A DNA stretch of 64,000 bases from Trichoplax sp. H2 (GCA_003344405.1 NOWV01000057.1:310001-374000), one strand, 5' to 3'; counted from the stretch's first letter, positions 1 through 13,241 are shown. Translations and numbers: made by a program. Notes: a model not told the origin generated them from the sequence alone.

Positions 1-3000
1 TGAGCTATTCAATGGTAAGGTAGATAAAAATCCTTCTAGCACTTCCTCAGTAGCAGGCCTGTCATCTGGGTTAACGTTTACAGCACATCTAATGGAATGT
101 AATTACAACATTATATAAGAGGACGTCAGAAATTATGAACCAATCAAAATAAATATGGGTAAAACCTCATTTCAGAATTTGATAATACATGAGCCGCAAT
201 ATTTGTCAAAACGTTAGCTAAGCTGTCCATATCGTCCTTGGCAGCGATATTTTTAATATGGTTAACCTGCAGATGACGGACATAAATGCACATGAAATAT
301 TACTATTTGACCAGATATTTAGCAAATCAATAAATTTACTTGAGACAAGCCCGTTAATTGCTCTTTAAGTTGTGAAGCAGCAGATAAGTGACTAGCGGCA
401 GACGTCATCGCAAATGCATGTCCGGATTGGACCACACCAGCCGACAAGTTAGACGATAGAACTTGAACCAGAGTACGTAACCGGTCACGATCATCCAGTC
501 CCGGTCTGCAAAAATTTTAGACCGTTAAACATCTCGCACAGCAATGCATTCTTATTAATTCCTTAGCAATTAGCACACTATATCTAATTTGTAAAAATAA
601 GTATCGTATACATGATAATTTCATTATCTGCAATAGACAATAATTACTCCGTAAATATATCTTCCCAAATAGACAGCATGTTCATCAAATTTTTATTTAA
701 ACAATACGAATTCATCATTACCCCCTGTCGATGCAAAAAAAAATAACATTCAAACTTTAGAACAGCCTCATACTAATAATTTAGATAAGCTTAAATAATA
801 GTTATTATCGTATAGCATACCTGTTCAAATTTGTTACCATGACTGTGGTGGCAAAATACAGTAGGACCAGCAAAGAAACCACCGCTGTAACGTTCGATAT
901 CACGAGAAATTTCCCGGTAGTCTCTGTTTCCAGCACCGACTCTGCAATGCAAATTGCATAAATTAGAAACTGGAAATAGAAAATAAGGATTTGATGAAGC
1001 ATTACACATAAATTTTTCAATTTATTCATTATACTTTGTGAGAACATCGCAAAACAATGGTAGATATGGTTTTAGATTATCCGGCAGATTAGCAGTACTG
1101 CAGAACATTGTCAAATACGTCATTCCGTTGGTGGGTTGATTCGAAAATTGAACGAAAGTTCCTCCTAAGGTAATCAAGTTAAAAAAGGAATCTTCCATTA
1201 CATTTTACCTCGTTTATATAACTTGAAACAGTTTCGTGACTTAATAATGCCTTAAATAAAAATCATAATTTTTATTCCTTCGAACAATAAATTGATATGA
1301 TAGACATGATCGAAGTAAGGTGATATAGCATTGATAGATATTTACTACTTATTTTAATAGATGGAATAGAATCTAGAGCTGTAATATCGACTATGTAGCC
1401 ACTATATACTGATTTCGTATCGATAATCTCAAATGTTATTACTTTTACCAACCTTTAATAATGTTTTCTACCTCCGTTGTAGAGGCCTTTTCGTTAATAT
1501 CTAGGACAACACAAAGACTATTAGGTAAATTAACAAGTCAAGCGTAATTAGAAAGATTAACTTGGCACGTGGAGAACTATTTAACCAACCAGATATTGAT
1601 AAAGTTGGTAAACATGACAAATCCTCTTCCTCATTTTGTCGCTCGAGCAAAGATAGGCCTAAAACAAAGTTGTATAATAATTTAAGGCAGAATTATTACT
1701 TTTCACAACCGCAATCTTCATATACGGAACAAAATGAGCATTGGACCGCTTAAAATCGCTATAATTTGTAGTAGTTTTAAAAATTTTGTATTTCTATTCG
1801 TACCCTGTTCGTAAATCAATTTCTTTTCATCTTCTGATAGTGAAACAGTCTTCTCCTTCAGCAGATTGTCTTCACCTGCTTGTAAATCCTTTTCATAGTC
1901 ATCCTACGCAACAAGGATTCAGAAATGTTTACAAATTTAGCAAACCCGCTAACTATAGGTCATATAGTGACACAAAATATTAAATTGACGTGCCGAAGGA
2001 TTCATAACCAAGACCAAACGATGTTTATTATCTTTCAATTGAGTTTTGACAATATCTTGCAGTAACTGACCACCATTCAGTTCACTCTATAATTTTGTTA
2101 TAAAAATCTTAATTTTAAGCGAAAAAAATCCCAGCGATAATTCTTTTTAATGTACCATACCATAAATTTATCAACCATCCTATTAACTTGTAGGGTAGGT
2201 ACTGGATCTCCGTCATGCACACATGTTGGCATTAAGTTAGCAGCTAAGCCTAAACCAAACTGAGTCGTTTGATGTTTCAAGCTTAATTCAATTAGATGTA
2301 GGACAGCATCAATTCTATCTTGATCAAATCCATCTCTAAATGAATAGCAAAAGAGGCACATCATAATTGTTACTATTTTTGTAAGCCTATTGTTTGCTTT
2401 TGCATAAAATCATATCCAATAACATCGATCATACTCAATAACGCGATCTATTGTTTCATCAATTTTGGAAATAACTTTATCAATATCATCTTCAGATATG
2501 CCACGTAAGCCAACAGAAAATACTGTTTCTTTAATTCCTGCATCAAAGCTACAAAAGTCGAAATCTATCTTAAACGTATAAGTATAAATATAGATCTAAT
2601 CCAATCTTAGGAATAAAAATGTTTACCCAACGCTAGGTGAATAATTTAGACCAATATTACTTTCAATTAAAGCCTTGTAAAAAGGTGCTTGAGGGCCATT
2701 AAGCATTAAGTATGACAAAATATTCCAGACTAAATTATCGTAAGCTTCTGTATTCCTGTAATTGAAATTTGTTTGAAAGCAATAAAGTCAAGCTATAGAA
2801 TAGATTACTTCTAATATAATTATTTAGAAAGGCGGCACATCACTAACTTACAATATGAAATCGCATCTAATGTACATCTTATAGAAACTTTAAGTGTGCT
2901 TTTCATTGATGTTGATTAATAAAATATATGTAATTACTGTTTTAATAAGTAGCTGACGCTAACGGTTGTTTGCTTGGCTGGATTCGGTGCTAACGGTTCC

Positions 3001-6000
3001 GGTTTACAGCTAACCTTTTTTGTTCGCTATAAGTTAAGAATGCATTGCATTAACAGTGTATTAATAATGTCCAAAAGCGAATGATAACTAGCAATTATCA
3101 AGAAAATATAATTAACCGGTTCCAGCCACCGAGTTTGAAAAGGGACTTCAGTGTTTGTTTCTATTGCGTCAAATTTACTAAGAGCTTCGTCATTGATGAT
3201 CTTTAAATGATTTTCAAGTGGAATATCGCCATATGTATAGAACCTTAAGTGGTATAACATTATCAACTTATCATTACAATACTTTCAAGACAAATATTTT
3301 AAATTGCTTGCATAGCAGTAACAAAATAAAAACTTACACAGAGTTACTGGGATGATAATGCGACGCGTGAAATTGTTTCAGTGCATCCCACTACAAGATG
3401 ACACAATTATAAAATTAATTAATATGGCCAAATGTATTGACCGTCCTAAACTTTCATCTATCCATTAATAATATATGAGTGCCGTATAATTAATATATAA
3501 TCAAACCGTTAACAGCGGAATGTGATTAGGATCTCCTCCACTGACATATGAGTATGTATGATCAGGGAGCAAGCTACGTTGCAGTTGAACCGAAAACAGG
3601 TAATCTTGATTTTGCTACAACAACGTAGATAACCGGCAGGAACGCATTAAAATTAAAGTTAAGTTAAGGTCTAACTTCAGTTTTTGATCGTACTGTACCA
3701 GAGCTCCTTTCATCTCGTTAAAAACGACTCCCTTGAAGACAATAGGTGATTTCGGATTCATCACATCTTCGTGCTCTAGGCGCCATCCTTCTTGCCTATA
3801 AATCAATTTATTACTTAATTAACCTCACTCAAAAAGATCTTGATTGACGTAAATTTCAATCAATTTCTATCTATATGTGATAGATGTTTATCAAACACCG
3901 GTATAGAAACGATTAATTTTTAATTATTATACATACATAAAGTCGTATTTCCTTAGGCGCGGAAAGAAGGAGGCATCAAGGTAAACCGATAATAAATTTT
4001 GAAAGTCCTTGGAATTTTGAGTCGAAAATGGGTACATGGTGTAATCGCTGGCTACATATACCATCAATTAAAATAAAGCGTACAGATAAAAATTGATGCA
4101 ATCTGAACTAAATTAAACATTGCAGATGTCAAAATAGGCATCTTCTTGCAAAAAATTTATTATGCTATCACATCTATAATAGAATTACCTGTCCACGCGT
4201 TCATAAATGTCGACAAAGACCTATTTAGCATCTTAAAGAAAGGATCACGACACGGAAACTTTTCAGAGCCACACAATACCGTATGTTCCAGTATGTGCGG
4301 TACGCCGGTATGATCCATCGGTGTAGTTCGAAAGGCTACACTAATTGTATCCGAGACATTATTGCCTTAGTTAACGTAATATTCACTAATTATTTCGTTA
4401 CATAAGATACATGTAGGTACAATATTATCGTAGAAAAGTTATTTATTTACAGATATGATAAGTACTGTATACAACAGCAAGACAGGTAATTTACCTGAAC
4501 ACATTATTAGTATCTTTACGAGCTACATGTATATATCGAGCTTTCGTTTTATCATGAACTAATTGTATGGTTGTTAGATTTAAATCTTCCACATCGACAA
4601 TCTGTAAATATTACAAACTTAATATTAGGTTGGAAATAGTATCAAATTATTTATATTAATTATTATTAAATCAAACTTTGTATGTAATTAATACTCATTA
4701 ACCAATCAACTGTGTATGCAATAATCTCACAAATACATTAGCTTATCTACAAGTTGTAATTGAATAAATGTGCATCTATCACAGTCCATGACATACTTTT
4801 TGAACAGTAAATCCATGCAATGTATCTCCTTCACGATAAGCAGCTAAGTCAATATTAGAGAAAGAAGTTAATTCAGTTTATTACTCGAAAATCAGTAATA
4901 CATATATATATTTCCTATTGATAATATGTTCAGGTTAGAAATAAGAATAATTAATCTATATACCTGCTGCGGCTCGTGGGTCTAAAGTTCTGACTGATGG
5001 CGTTGTCCTATAAATCGAAATCGATGCAAGTATGTAGGCTCAATATTGGTTTATGCAATCTCCCTTCTCAGTTATGTTTAAAATTAAAAGACAATAATGA
5101 TGATAATTCTGATAGAGCTTGTTAGTTAACTTTGCTATCAATTATAATTATCATATGCGGGTATCTGCTAGTTATAATTATCATCAAAAGGATTCTTTAC
5201 GATAATACATACTTGTACTTAAAGTTACCTAACAAACGTATATGATATTTCCTTCATGCTCGACAGCGAAGAGTCAATGTCGAGCGTGAAATAAAACCTA
5301 ATATTATAGATCATTGCATGTACAGTAGAAATGTTTACCAGGCAAGAAAGCGCTGGACATGAATGCCTGCTACATAAATATGCGCGTATGATACAGAATA
5401 CATATCATCAAGCAATTGCGGTGTGTTTAATTTGGCATCCATAACTATATGCATGCCACACAATGTTACCTATACTCGTACACGCTGAATATGCTGCATG
5501 CTGGCTACAGTATATCCTAATGCTGGTAACCACTGACATTACGGCAATAGCAAAGCAAAAGATGATGCAATATACAGGGGTTGAAATAGATGACAAATGA
5601 GATTTGAGATTGGGCTGAGGTAACGCACGAGGCAACCTTGTAAAAATACCCAACTCTAGTTTGCAAAAGATGCTATTAGCAAGTAGTCCGTCATTAAACC
5701 TAAAGTGTGAAATTTTGCGAGTACGTTGCAGTCGATGCATGTCCTCCGGTAAAGTTGGCAAGTCTTAATATTGTGTATTTATGACGTATATTGACTCAAT
5801 TATGGTTCTGCTTGACGTTACTCGTGAAGCAAGATTGCTTGACATCAACAACACAAGCAGCACTGAAAGTCTAATTTATACAGCATAGTAATACTTCAAG
5901 AGTGCTTCAAAGATAACATTATGATCCAAGTTGACTCGAACAAAATTAGATTTACCTTAAATAACGACGTTGCAGGACGCCTTTCCATTGATGGCAGATC

Positions 6001-6008
6001 CGATACAT
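1..6008 (-). CDS. PITRM1: Mitochondrial presequence protease (PITRM1/PreP, M16C), 3' end outside window
   Basis: Zinc metallo-oligopeptidase of the mitochondrial matrix that degrades cleaved presequences and other short peptides. Coding exons in transcription order: 6008-5956, 5007-4964, 4843-4797, 4601-4495, 4340-4189, 4051-3937, 3795-3699, 3614-3507, 3390-3338, 3243-3117, 3026-2938, 2755-2627, 2548-2435, 2335-2161, 2086-1994 (uncertain end), 1903-1804, 1658-1590, 1500-1453, 1164-1035, 941-821, 724-648, 505-340, 266-166, 88-1. Frames join through GT-AG introns except after the fifteenth exon. About 801 residues are present; human PITRM1 is about 1037. The ATG at 6008 has an in-frame TAA upstream and opens an Arg-rich presequence ([18 protein letters not shown]). 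The inverted zinc motif HILEH is at residues 99-103, and the likely third ligand is E200 in [29 protein letters not shown] and QPTNGM match the family closely. Product identification is very secure; single exon edges may be off by a few bases. Confidence 0.95.
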
Positions 6009-7821
6009 TGCTGTTTATGGCAGTGATGCTTTTACCGAACTGTGATAATAGTAATTTATAATAATTATGCATCAACTACTGTAATGCAGCACATAATTTG
6101 TCTATTATAACATCAACTAAAATACCAAAAGATCCAGTAATTAATTTACTTGAAAATTTTCGCTTCTTCTGAATTTCTAAGTAGGAAAAGTAATCCAAGC
6201 TCATCTAATTCATTAAAGATGGAAGGAAATCCTGCCAATTGACCACGGCACGACTGCTGTAGAACTACAGTTCAAAGTTGTGCCTTACGTATAGTACTGT
6301 ACTATCCACTGTACGGTACACTACAGTACTGTACTGTACAGTACAGTACACCCTAACCCTGTACACTGTACAGTACCGTCTGCGTACGGTACAGCATTGT
6401 ACTGTAGGAAAGTGACTGTTGCTTAGGGTTCAAGATCGCTACTGGTGCTGCCCATCGCGCTGGATAAAGTCATACTGATTTGTAAAGATACCTGTTAGTT
6501 TTGAGGATAATTTTCAGCATTGTCAATGCTTCTGATAGTTCCTACAGAAATGTGCATGAAACTGAAATAAATTACTCAAATAGCATTTGCAACGTTCTAC
6601 CCAGACGTACATTGACTATTACTCAATATTTCTGCAGCAACTACGGTATCAGAATCATTGACCAATTCTGAAAATTCTCCTAACTTTTATAGTGGTCGAT
6701 GGTATAGTGAAATATGGCTGGCTGCGTTGCAACTTGTATTAATGCATTGTTGCCAGCTTTATAAACTTTGCTTCACTACGATATATTGCTGTATACTATG
6801 CTGTAGTATTGATTTTGATCCTGTAAACTTACTACACTACAACATCATCCCATATTCCTCTTTATTTCAACGTTGAAATTAAATTTATTATAATATTAAA
6901 ATAATTTGTGATTCCGACGCAGAACACGACATACTGTATGTGTACTTTTCAGTATAGTGGTCACGGTGATAGCATTAACTAATAAAACGACAAGTATTGT
7001 ATGTGAAGTATAACGAGCAAGAGATCGACTAGTACCTATTATAAAAAGTGACTGTAGATATGTATACTCATATATTAAATATAATTAATCCCATTTCCAA
7101 CCTAATTGGTTTATTTATATTAAGAGATCAAATCAGTTCTTAAACGCCTATGGAGATGAAAAGGGAGATCGATCCGTAAGGTGAAACTGATTTAAACGAT
7201 CGTAGAAAGATGCAGCAAATACGGACAAACTCTGAATTCATATTTAAATCTTACAAAATTATTACTTTCATTTACTCGTATATTATCATATATTAATCGT
7301 ACATCATTAAAGTTGAATTCATCTTCTGTCACTGCATATGATATTTAATTAATAAGTATGATGAATTTACAAAATTGAAACATTATTTTGGGCATGCTCT
7401 AACGCCGGAGATTGGCCGTAACAAGTGTTAGAGTACAGTATATACGTATATATTCAAAAATAGAAAATTTATTCAGCCTTTGCAAAATACATTACAATTA
7501 CCGGTGGCTTTAGAAAACACGCAACATTACCTCATTAGCGGATAATTATTCATTTTATACATTTGTATAATGTCTTTTACTATTACGTATACAAGTCCAT
7601 GTAAGGATGTAGATACAATAGTGTACATTAAGTAAACATGGAGTATTCAGCTTCCCATTTTTGAGTGTTTCCTACAATGTATATATATATATACACGTGC
7701 ATCAGTTACAACTAATTCTGCCAAGAATATATAGCAATTAAAGTAATTCCCAAATTAAAGCAAATACATATCTTATGTAATTGTATAATTTTCTTGCCAG
7801 AGTTTAGTTAAAGAATTGCTT
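6009..7821. other. Intergenic region between protease start and UGT end
   Basis: Both flanking genes are on the minus strand, so this holds the promoter and 5' UTR of the presequence protease and the 3' flank of the UGT locus. Apart from the GTAC array at 6293-6407 I see no recognisable gene. The open frames here (for example 6658-6876 plus) resemble no family I know. Confidence 0.6.
6293..6407. repeat. Short array of palindromic GTAC/CAGTACTG units
   Basis: About 115 bp dominated by overlapping ACTGTAC and GTACAGT words. These are reverse complements of each other, so the stretch is self-complementary in many registers. The interior holds ACCCTAACCCTG, too short to be a telomeric array. The same word set dominates 11116-11925. 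Confidence 0.8.
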
Positions 7822-10158
7822 CTAATCTGTTTTAACCTTACAACACCTAAAATATATAAACTGAGTGAACCGTTTAATCAGATAGATGACCGTCATAATT
7901 ATTATTATCCATGCTAGCGCTACGTCTAGCATATAAAATTCAACAATAGATAGCTTGTAGCCCTCCATCCTAAGATGCTTAGCTCCCTTATTTGCAATAA
8001 TGTATTCTGCCCAACCAACTGCTGTATCCTGAGGAGATCTTCGCTGACTATGTATGGCAGTGGAAATGTGTTTCGCATTTTCTTGATACCTAAATTACAT
8101 CATTTTATACTTACAGTTAGTAGTTTTTATGATTAACTGCAAATGTCATAAAGTAATAACATAAATGATATAATAACTTTTCTATTTTTAGTATCAGGTA
8201 ATGTAATTGTACCTTTCGGTAAATAATAAATTACTCCTAATATCAATATCACGAGCAAGAAAAATACGGGAAGGGAGTTATAATGACTAAGCCATTTCAT
8301 AGGGCTACTTCTGCTTAACCAACAATTTACTGACCTATCGGTTGTAACTCGCGCAATCCCGTTGTCGATATCATTTGAAGTCAATTTCCGAATATTTATC
8401 TCAATGCCAAGCCCAGCACGCACTACTTGTTTCGCGTTATCGATCTGATCAGCTGAAATAGGCATTCCTAGAATAGACACACAATAATAAGCCGATTTGT
8501 ACATACTGCTATGGCCACAATGCTAAAGAAAGCAATAGTATTCTTATGACCCAAGATATCATTTTGAGGTGCCCAGTTGACAATTTTAACATGGGACCCA
8601 ACATCCTTGACACTAGCTTTGCTTTTCCACACCACTTTATACGGTATTCGATTTACAGCATCTATGAAGACTTTTATTTTTTCCGCATCAAAGTTTTCAT
8701 AAATTGAACCGAATGAAATATAAACTACTTTGCGTTCACCATTCATGAATACCTCTAAATCGCTTGACAATGGCTTTGCGGGTTTCGCTGAGAAAGTACC
8801 AATAACTTTAACGTTAGGTAGTAGAGGTCGAGAATATTCCAGAACAAAATCACCAGTCATCAATACCATTGATACAGAGTTCTCAATTTCATATGTCGTC
8901 ATCGATGCAGTATTATCGAATTTATGTTTTAACGAGCCGATATTTTGATCTAATGCATACGAGTAAAACTTATTTAACATAGCATAAGCTATCGCATTTA
9001 TAAATCGTTCCTTAAATGTCATCATAGATGAGTAAGAAGTCAAGAGAATCGGAACATATGATAAAGGTTGAGGATTGTTAAGTAATAGACGAGGTACGTT
9101 CAAGGCTCCAATCCCTAATATGATATGAGGTTTTTCTATTGTAAGTGCAATTAAATTACCTCAAATAAATCCTCGATCAGTAATTAACAAGTCGATTATC
9201 TTGTAATACGACATTATAGTTGAATTATTCAAGATACTTTGACAGTAATTCTTTTGTAATTTTACCAATTTTATTAAGTTAGCGATCATAGAAATATTAT
9301 CGTGGACTTGTCCAAAATTTGAAAGGGTGTTCAACATCATACGAATCAATAGGAATTTTTAATTCTGAGACGATTTGCGTTTTTTCAACAGTGATTCGTA
9401 CCTACAATTCTAAGAAAGAGTTGTATCTAAGTAATATTCGGAAATATTAATAAACCAAGATTACTGGTTAGTCATTCAACATAGTGCAAGATACTTTCAC
9501 TCAACGTTATCAAATGGACATCACTGTAAAGTTAAAGTGTAACTATATTTTCAAAAGTGCTAGTAATAAGGTATGTAATATAAATAATTCTATCAGTTAT
9601 TAATTATTAATTCGATGCATATACGAGTAATTATTCTATGTTCAGTAATACCATTCATGGTTAAGTATACATGCTACATTTACTTGATATTCATCACTGA
9701 TAGTGATTATTTTATCGCATTAATATGATTTGATAAATTATTTTTGACGCAACATACAGTTCACTGCACTACTTGAAAGCTAGAACGAGGTCAATCTAAA
9801 TAGAATATCACCCCATTTCATATGGTATTAGTGTTGAGCTACCTAATAACTGCCAAAATTCTCCACTACACAATTTTATAAGTAATATCACACTTTAAAT
9901 TGTTAGCATTATTTATTCCACACAAACATTCATTTTTAATGAGATAGGATATTAATGATATTAATAAATTAAATTAATCATGTTTATTCTTACATCATGA
10001 CCACGATCATGTAAAGCTTCTGCAAAGGTGTTTAATACAAGAACATGTCTTTTCTCAAAAGCTGGTATTACTGCAACTTTTGCACAGTGGGCATTTTGTA
10101 GCCGAAAAGCAATCGACAAAGCTATGAAGGCGATCGATACCAGTAGTTTGATGCCCAT
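7822..10158 (-). pseudogene. UDP-glucuronosyltransferase, three exons, disrupted
   Basis: Family role: transfer of a sugar from a UDP-sugar to lipophilic substrates, in the ER membrane facing the lumen. Exons: 10158-9994, 9401-8335, 8089-7822; the introns are GT-AG with matching phases. Exon 1 gives a signal peptide (first ~26 residues) and AKVAVIPAFEKRHVL. Exon 2 gives the acceptor domain, SFGSIYENF, WAPQNDILGH and GMPISADQ. Exon 3 gives GWAEYIIANKGAKHLR, a membrane helix and a basic tail (RCCKVKTD), the usual UGT end. Total length is 1500 nt (499 residues), normal for the family. Three lesions are visible: a frame change in a T4 run at 9314-9317, a TGA at 9163-9161 where a Cys before GNLIA would be expected, and a one-base loss near 8523. 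The donor-sugar motif is also eroded: HGG reads HCG, YEA reads YKS, and HGVP reads YCVS. Decay is the best reading; draft-sequence error could explain one lesion but not all. Confidence 0.88.
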
Positions 10159-11037
10159 TATGTCATAGTAAGTTAGAAGGTTAAATTTTAGAGGTGCATT
10201 TTAAAATTTAGCTATTAATGTATATAGCTTTGTATTAAGTAATTTGATGGTAATTACTTGCACCTATGCAGAAAGTGTTAATATCGTATCGAGCCTCAGG
10301 ACTCCAATTGGTACCTAATTGGTTTATCTAATTAATGTTGTTTACTGATTTGCTTATACTGAGCCCTGTTGTTGTCTATGAGGTAAATCCTTATAGCAAT
10401 CGTTGTAAGATAATGAGAGCTTATTTCGCTACAAAGCACCAGCAGTCGACCCCAAAAAGTATATGAAGGGGCGAGCTCAAGATTACTAGGAGGAGTTGAA
10501 AAAAGCCTAGTAGCCGGAAGCTTAGCTAGGGATTCAACAATAAACTAACTTTCTACCTTAAAGACTTTTTGTATTGTTGGAATCCTAAGAGTAATAGTTG
10601 GTCTACATTAGGATAATACTATAGAAGTTTATTAAGGAGTTTTAATGTTGGCAAAAGGAGACTTTGTGATAGTAGTTTATTGAGTAACTTTCGCGCACGA
10701 ATCTGTGACAACCACTTCATAGCAATGTTGGCTAATTCATTCCAGTACACGAGTATATTATGCATTATTGTACATTCATTCTGCTGTCATATTAAAATAA
10801 AATTTACATAGATTAGAAAGATTTGCTATAACTAGTTAGTAAATATGATTCTAAATATGAGTATCAGTCAGATGAATAAAGTAATATTATTATGATTAGG
10901 TTGCATCAGACACTGAGAATACTTTCGATCAATCTGAAGTTCTTTAGCTTTACTATGACAATCCAGCATTTTCCAGTACTACAACTAGCAATCAAGCATC
11001 TTCCAGCGCTACAACCAGCAAAATGCAATATTTATTG

Positions 11038-11115
11038 ACATATACGCGTGCGTACATTAATTAGGTTAATTAATTTACATATACGCGTGCGTGCATTAAT
11101 TAAGTTAATTAATTT
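11038..11115. repeat. 39-bp tandem duplication
   Basis: Two adjacent 39-bp units (11038-11076 and 11077-11115) start with acatatacgcgtgcgt and end with ttaattaattt. They differ at two positions. They directly abut the GTAC array. Confidence 0.9.
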
Positions 11116-11925
11116 ACAGTACTGTACTGTATACTGTCGTACAGTACAGTAGGCAGTACTGAACGATACTGTAAATGTTGCACTAGTGTACAGTACAGTA
11201 ATGTACCGTGTACAGTACAGTACAGTACTACAGTACTGTACACTACTAAAAAATGACCTTTTTTTTACAGTGGACTGTCTGTACCGTACTAGTACAGTAT
11301 ACTGTAAAGCAGTGGCCAACCGTAGTGCAACAACATTTTTCTGACGACCATTTTTGGAGCCAAATCAACTCAATTTTGAATGATGTACCGTAGAATTGGG
11401 ATTTTACAGTACTGTAGATACTTTTAACGTGCAGTAGTCAGGATAGCGCCTAAGGTAAAGGTACTGTACTGTATGTACATTACAGTAGAAAAAACTAATA
11501 CAGGCAGTCTACAGTACTGTATTCCTGAGTTTACCAGCTGCTTTTAGCGTTTAGCGCGCGCAAAAATAAAAATAATTTTACTGTGTACGGACAGACATAC
11601 GGCATAGTACAGCACAGTCCTTTCCGTTCTAACTGTACGTACAGTACTGTACTACGATAGAGTCTGAGCGTACCGGACTGGACCGTTTCGTATCCAGTTC
11701 CTTTCTTCTGTACTGTACATACAGTACAATAAAAACGGACAACTGCATACAACGTACAGTACTGTACAGTACAGCGTACAGTGTACCGTGTACTATACAC
11801 TGTACAATAAGTAACGTAACGAGGTTGGATGTACTGTACGTACAGTAAACAATGCAGCGCCCGCCTGCAAATCGTGAACAGGTGTATCGGGGTTATTGCA
11901 CTGTACTGTATACTGTACTGTACTG
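11116..11925. repeat. Long palindromic GTAC/CAGTACTG array
   Basis: Dense blocks of ACTGTAC, GTACAGT and TACAGTACTGTA (a perfect 12-bp palindrome) at about 11116-11310 and 11630-11925, with sparser copies between (11404, 11459, 11508). The order is irregular, so it is not a simple microsatellite. It can fold back on itself on either strand. The minus-strand frames of 95 and 136 codons here are repeat translations, not proteins. Confidence 0.85.
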
Positions 11926-13241
11926 ACCTAGTCGCTGACATCGTCAGCCGTCGTTGGTTGCTCGGTTACTGAAATCAGATTTAGTATTTGGACGCCCATC
12001 GCCAGTGACACTGTTCTCCGATCTGTGCTCAAGTTCATTTCGAATTTATATGGGCTATGTTGGTATCAAAGGGTAATTTTATCATCGTAGGATTGACTTT
12101 ACGTTAACCGATTGGTATGCATGGTTATTGATTAGTTCAATTGAACATATTGTCAGTCAAAAGTAAAGAGAGTGCAGACAGGATAGCCCCTACACCAATA
12201 ATTTGCCATTGAAATTAAGCAAGGTAAAGTCAAAATATACTTTGGCTCTGATTTGATTCATGCTGATATTAATATACGTGCTAGCACATTTATATATTGG
12301 ACTGCAATGCTAATATACAGTAATTGACAATAAGAAGTGCAATAGTAAGAATCAAGAAAAGAATGATAAGCATTTCTTCAATTCTTGAAATCGCTCAATT
12401 TAGCTAGTACTCAATGATGACGTGCCTTAGATGCCAAATTGAGGTCGCTGCAGTATGTATTAACTATGCTATTGGTCCAATTAGATTGAACGATTTCAAC
12501 TGTCAATACGCGATGCAATAGTTATGAATGATAGTATTTGCTGTAGAACAATCTGGTGTTCTATTTCATCGTTGTCCATCACACTACAACATCGCTTATT
12601 AAATAAACATACCAGTGACTTTGAATCTTTGATACGGTACTCGTACAGTACGGTATCGCTATTTCTTAGCTTGAGACTTCGAGCTAAATTAGATGAATAG
12701 TTAATCTCATGTTTGATGAATTGGTAGAATACATTTAGGATTTCATTCAAATCTCGTAATGACGTTCTATGCCTGCTGACATGGGCTAAGTTACTTTAGA
12801 ATACAGCTACGGTGCCCTCTGGTATGCAATCGCGGTTACTCTTTGCCCCGGATTTCATTCAGTACAGTATTTCAGTATCAAGTGGAACAAGTACTCGATA
12901 CAAGAAACGATACGAAGAGTATTCGTTGCACATTTTCTCTCGGGTATAAATAAATATATACGAACATGCCAGTTGTAACTGTGCCACTGATTAACAATAA
13001 AAATACACTGTATCACTTCCAAGCTTACAGGACACATGCTATGGTCATTTGGTGTAAGATGTAATGTCAGATTAATCTCAGTTATACGTATACGTCGTAT
13101 GTCCATGGACAGAATGTGCAAATGTTACTGATGATGTTGCATTTGCAAGGTCATTAAAAATACGATTAGGTTTACACAGTATGAAGTGTTCGGGTTTGAA
13201 AGGATAAATATGCATTCATTTTGTCTTGCTGTAGGTCAAGA

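Larger units (their letters stand above)
10159..13241. other. Intergenic region rich in GTAC repeats
   Basis: Contains a 39-bp tandem duplication (11038-11115), the large GTAC array (11116-11925) and the 5' flank of the CEP57 gene. A possible splice acceptor (ctgtag, ending at 13233) lies just before the CEP57 ATG, so a 5' UTR intron may lie in this interval. The remaining unique sequence gives no recognisable gene on either strand. Confidence 0.6.

Noticed and set aside
1786-1983. Plus-strand open frames in 1562-1983
   Set aside because: They are antisense to well-supported exons of the presequence protease.
5408-5761. 117-codon minus-strand open frame
   Set aside because: It lies wholly inside intron 1 of the presequence protease, has no similarity I recognise and no good start or splice context.
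6349-6359. Telomere-type repeat (ACCCTAACCCT)
   Set aside because: Fewer than two units inside the GTAC array; chance occurrence.
8468-8506. Apparent 39-bp intron (GTATGT...TAG) in UGT exon 2 that would bridge the two reading frames
   Set aside because: The sequence inside it, read in the downstream frame, encodes the missing part of the conserved donor-sugar motif (HCG...SMY). A one-base loss near 8523 explains the break better than a very short intron that would remove the motif.
11032-11941. Two minus-strand open frames of 95 and 136 codons
   Set aside because: They are translations of the GTAC repeat array, with Tyr/Ser/Thr/Val repetition and no domain.
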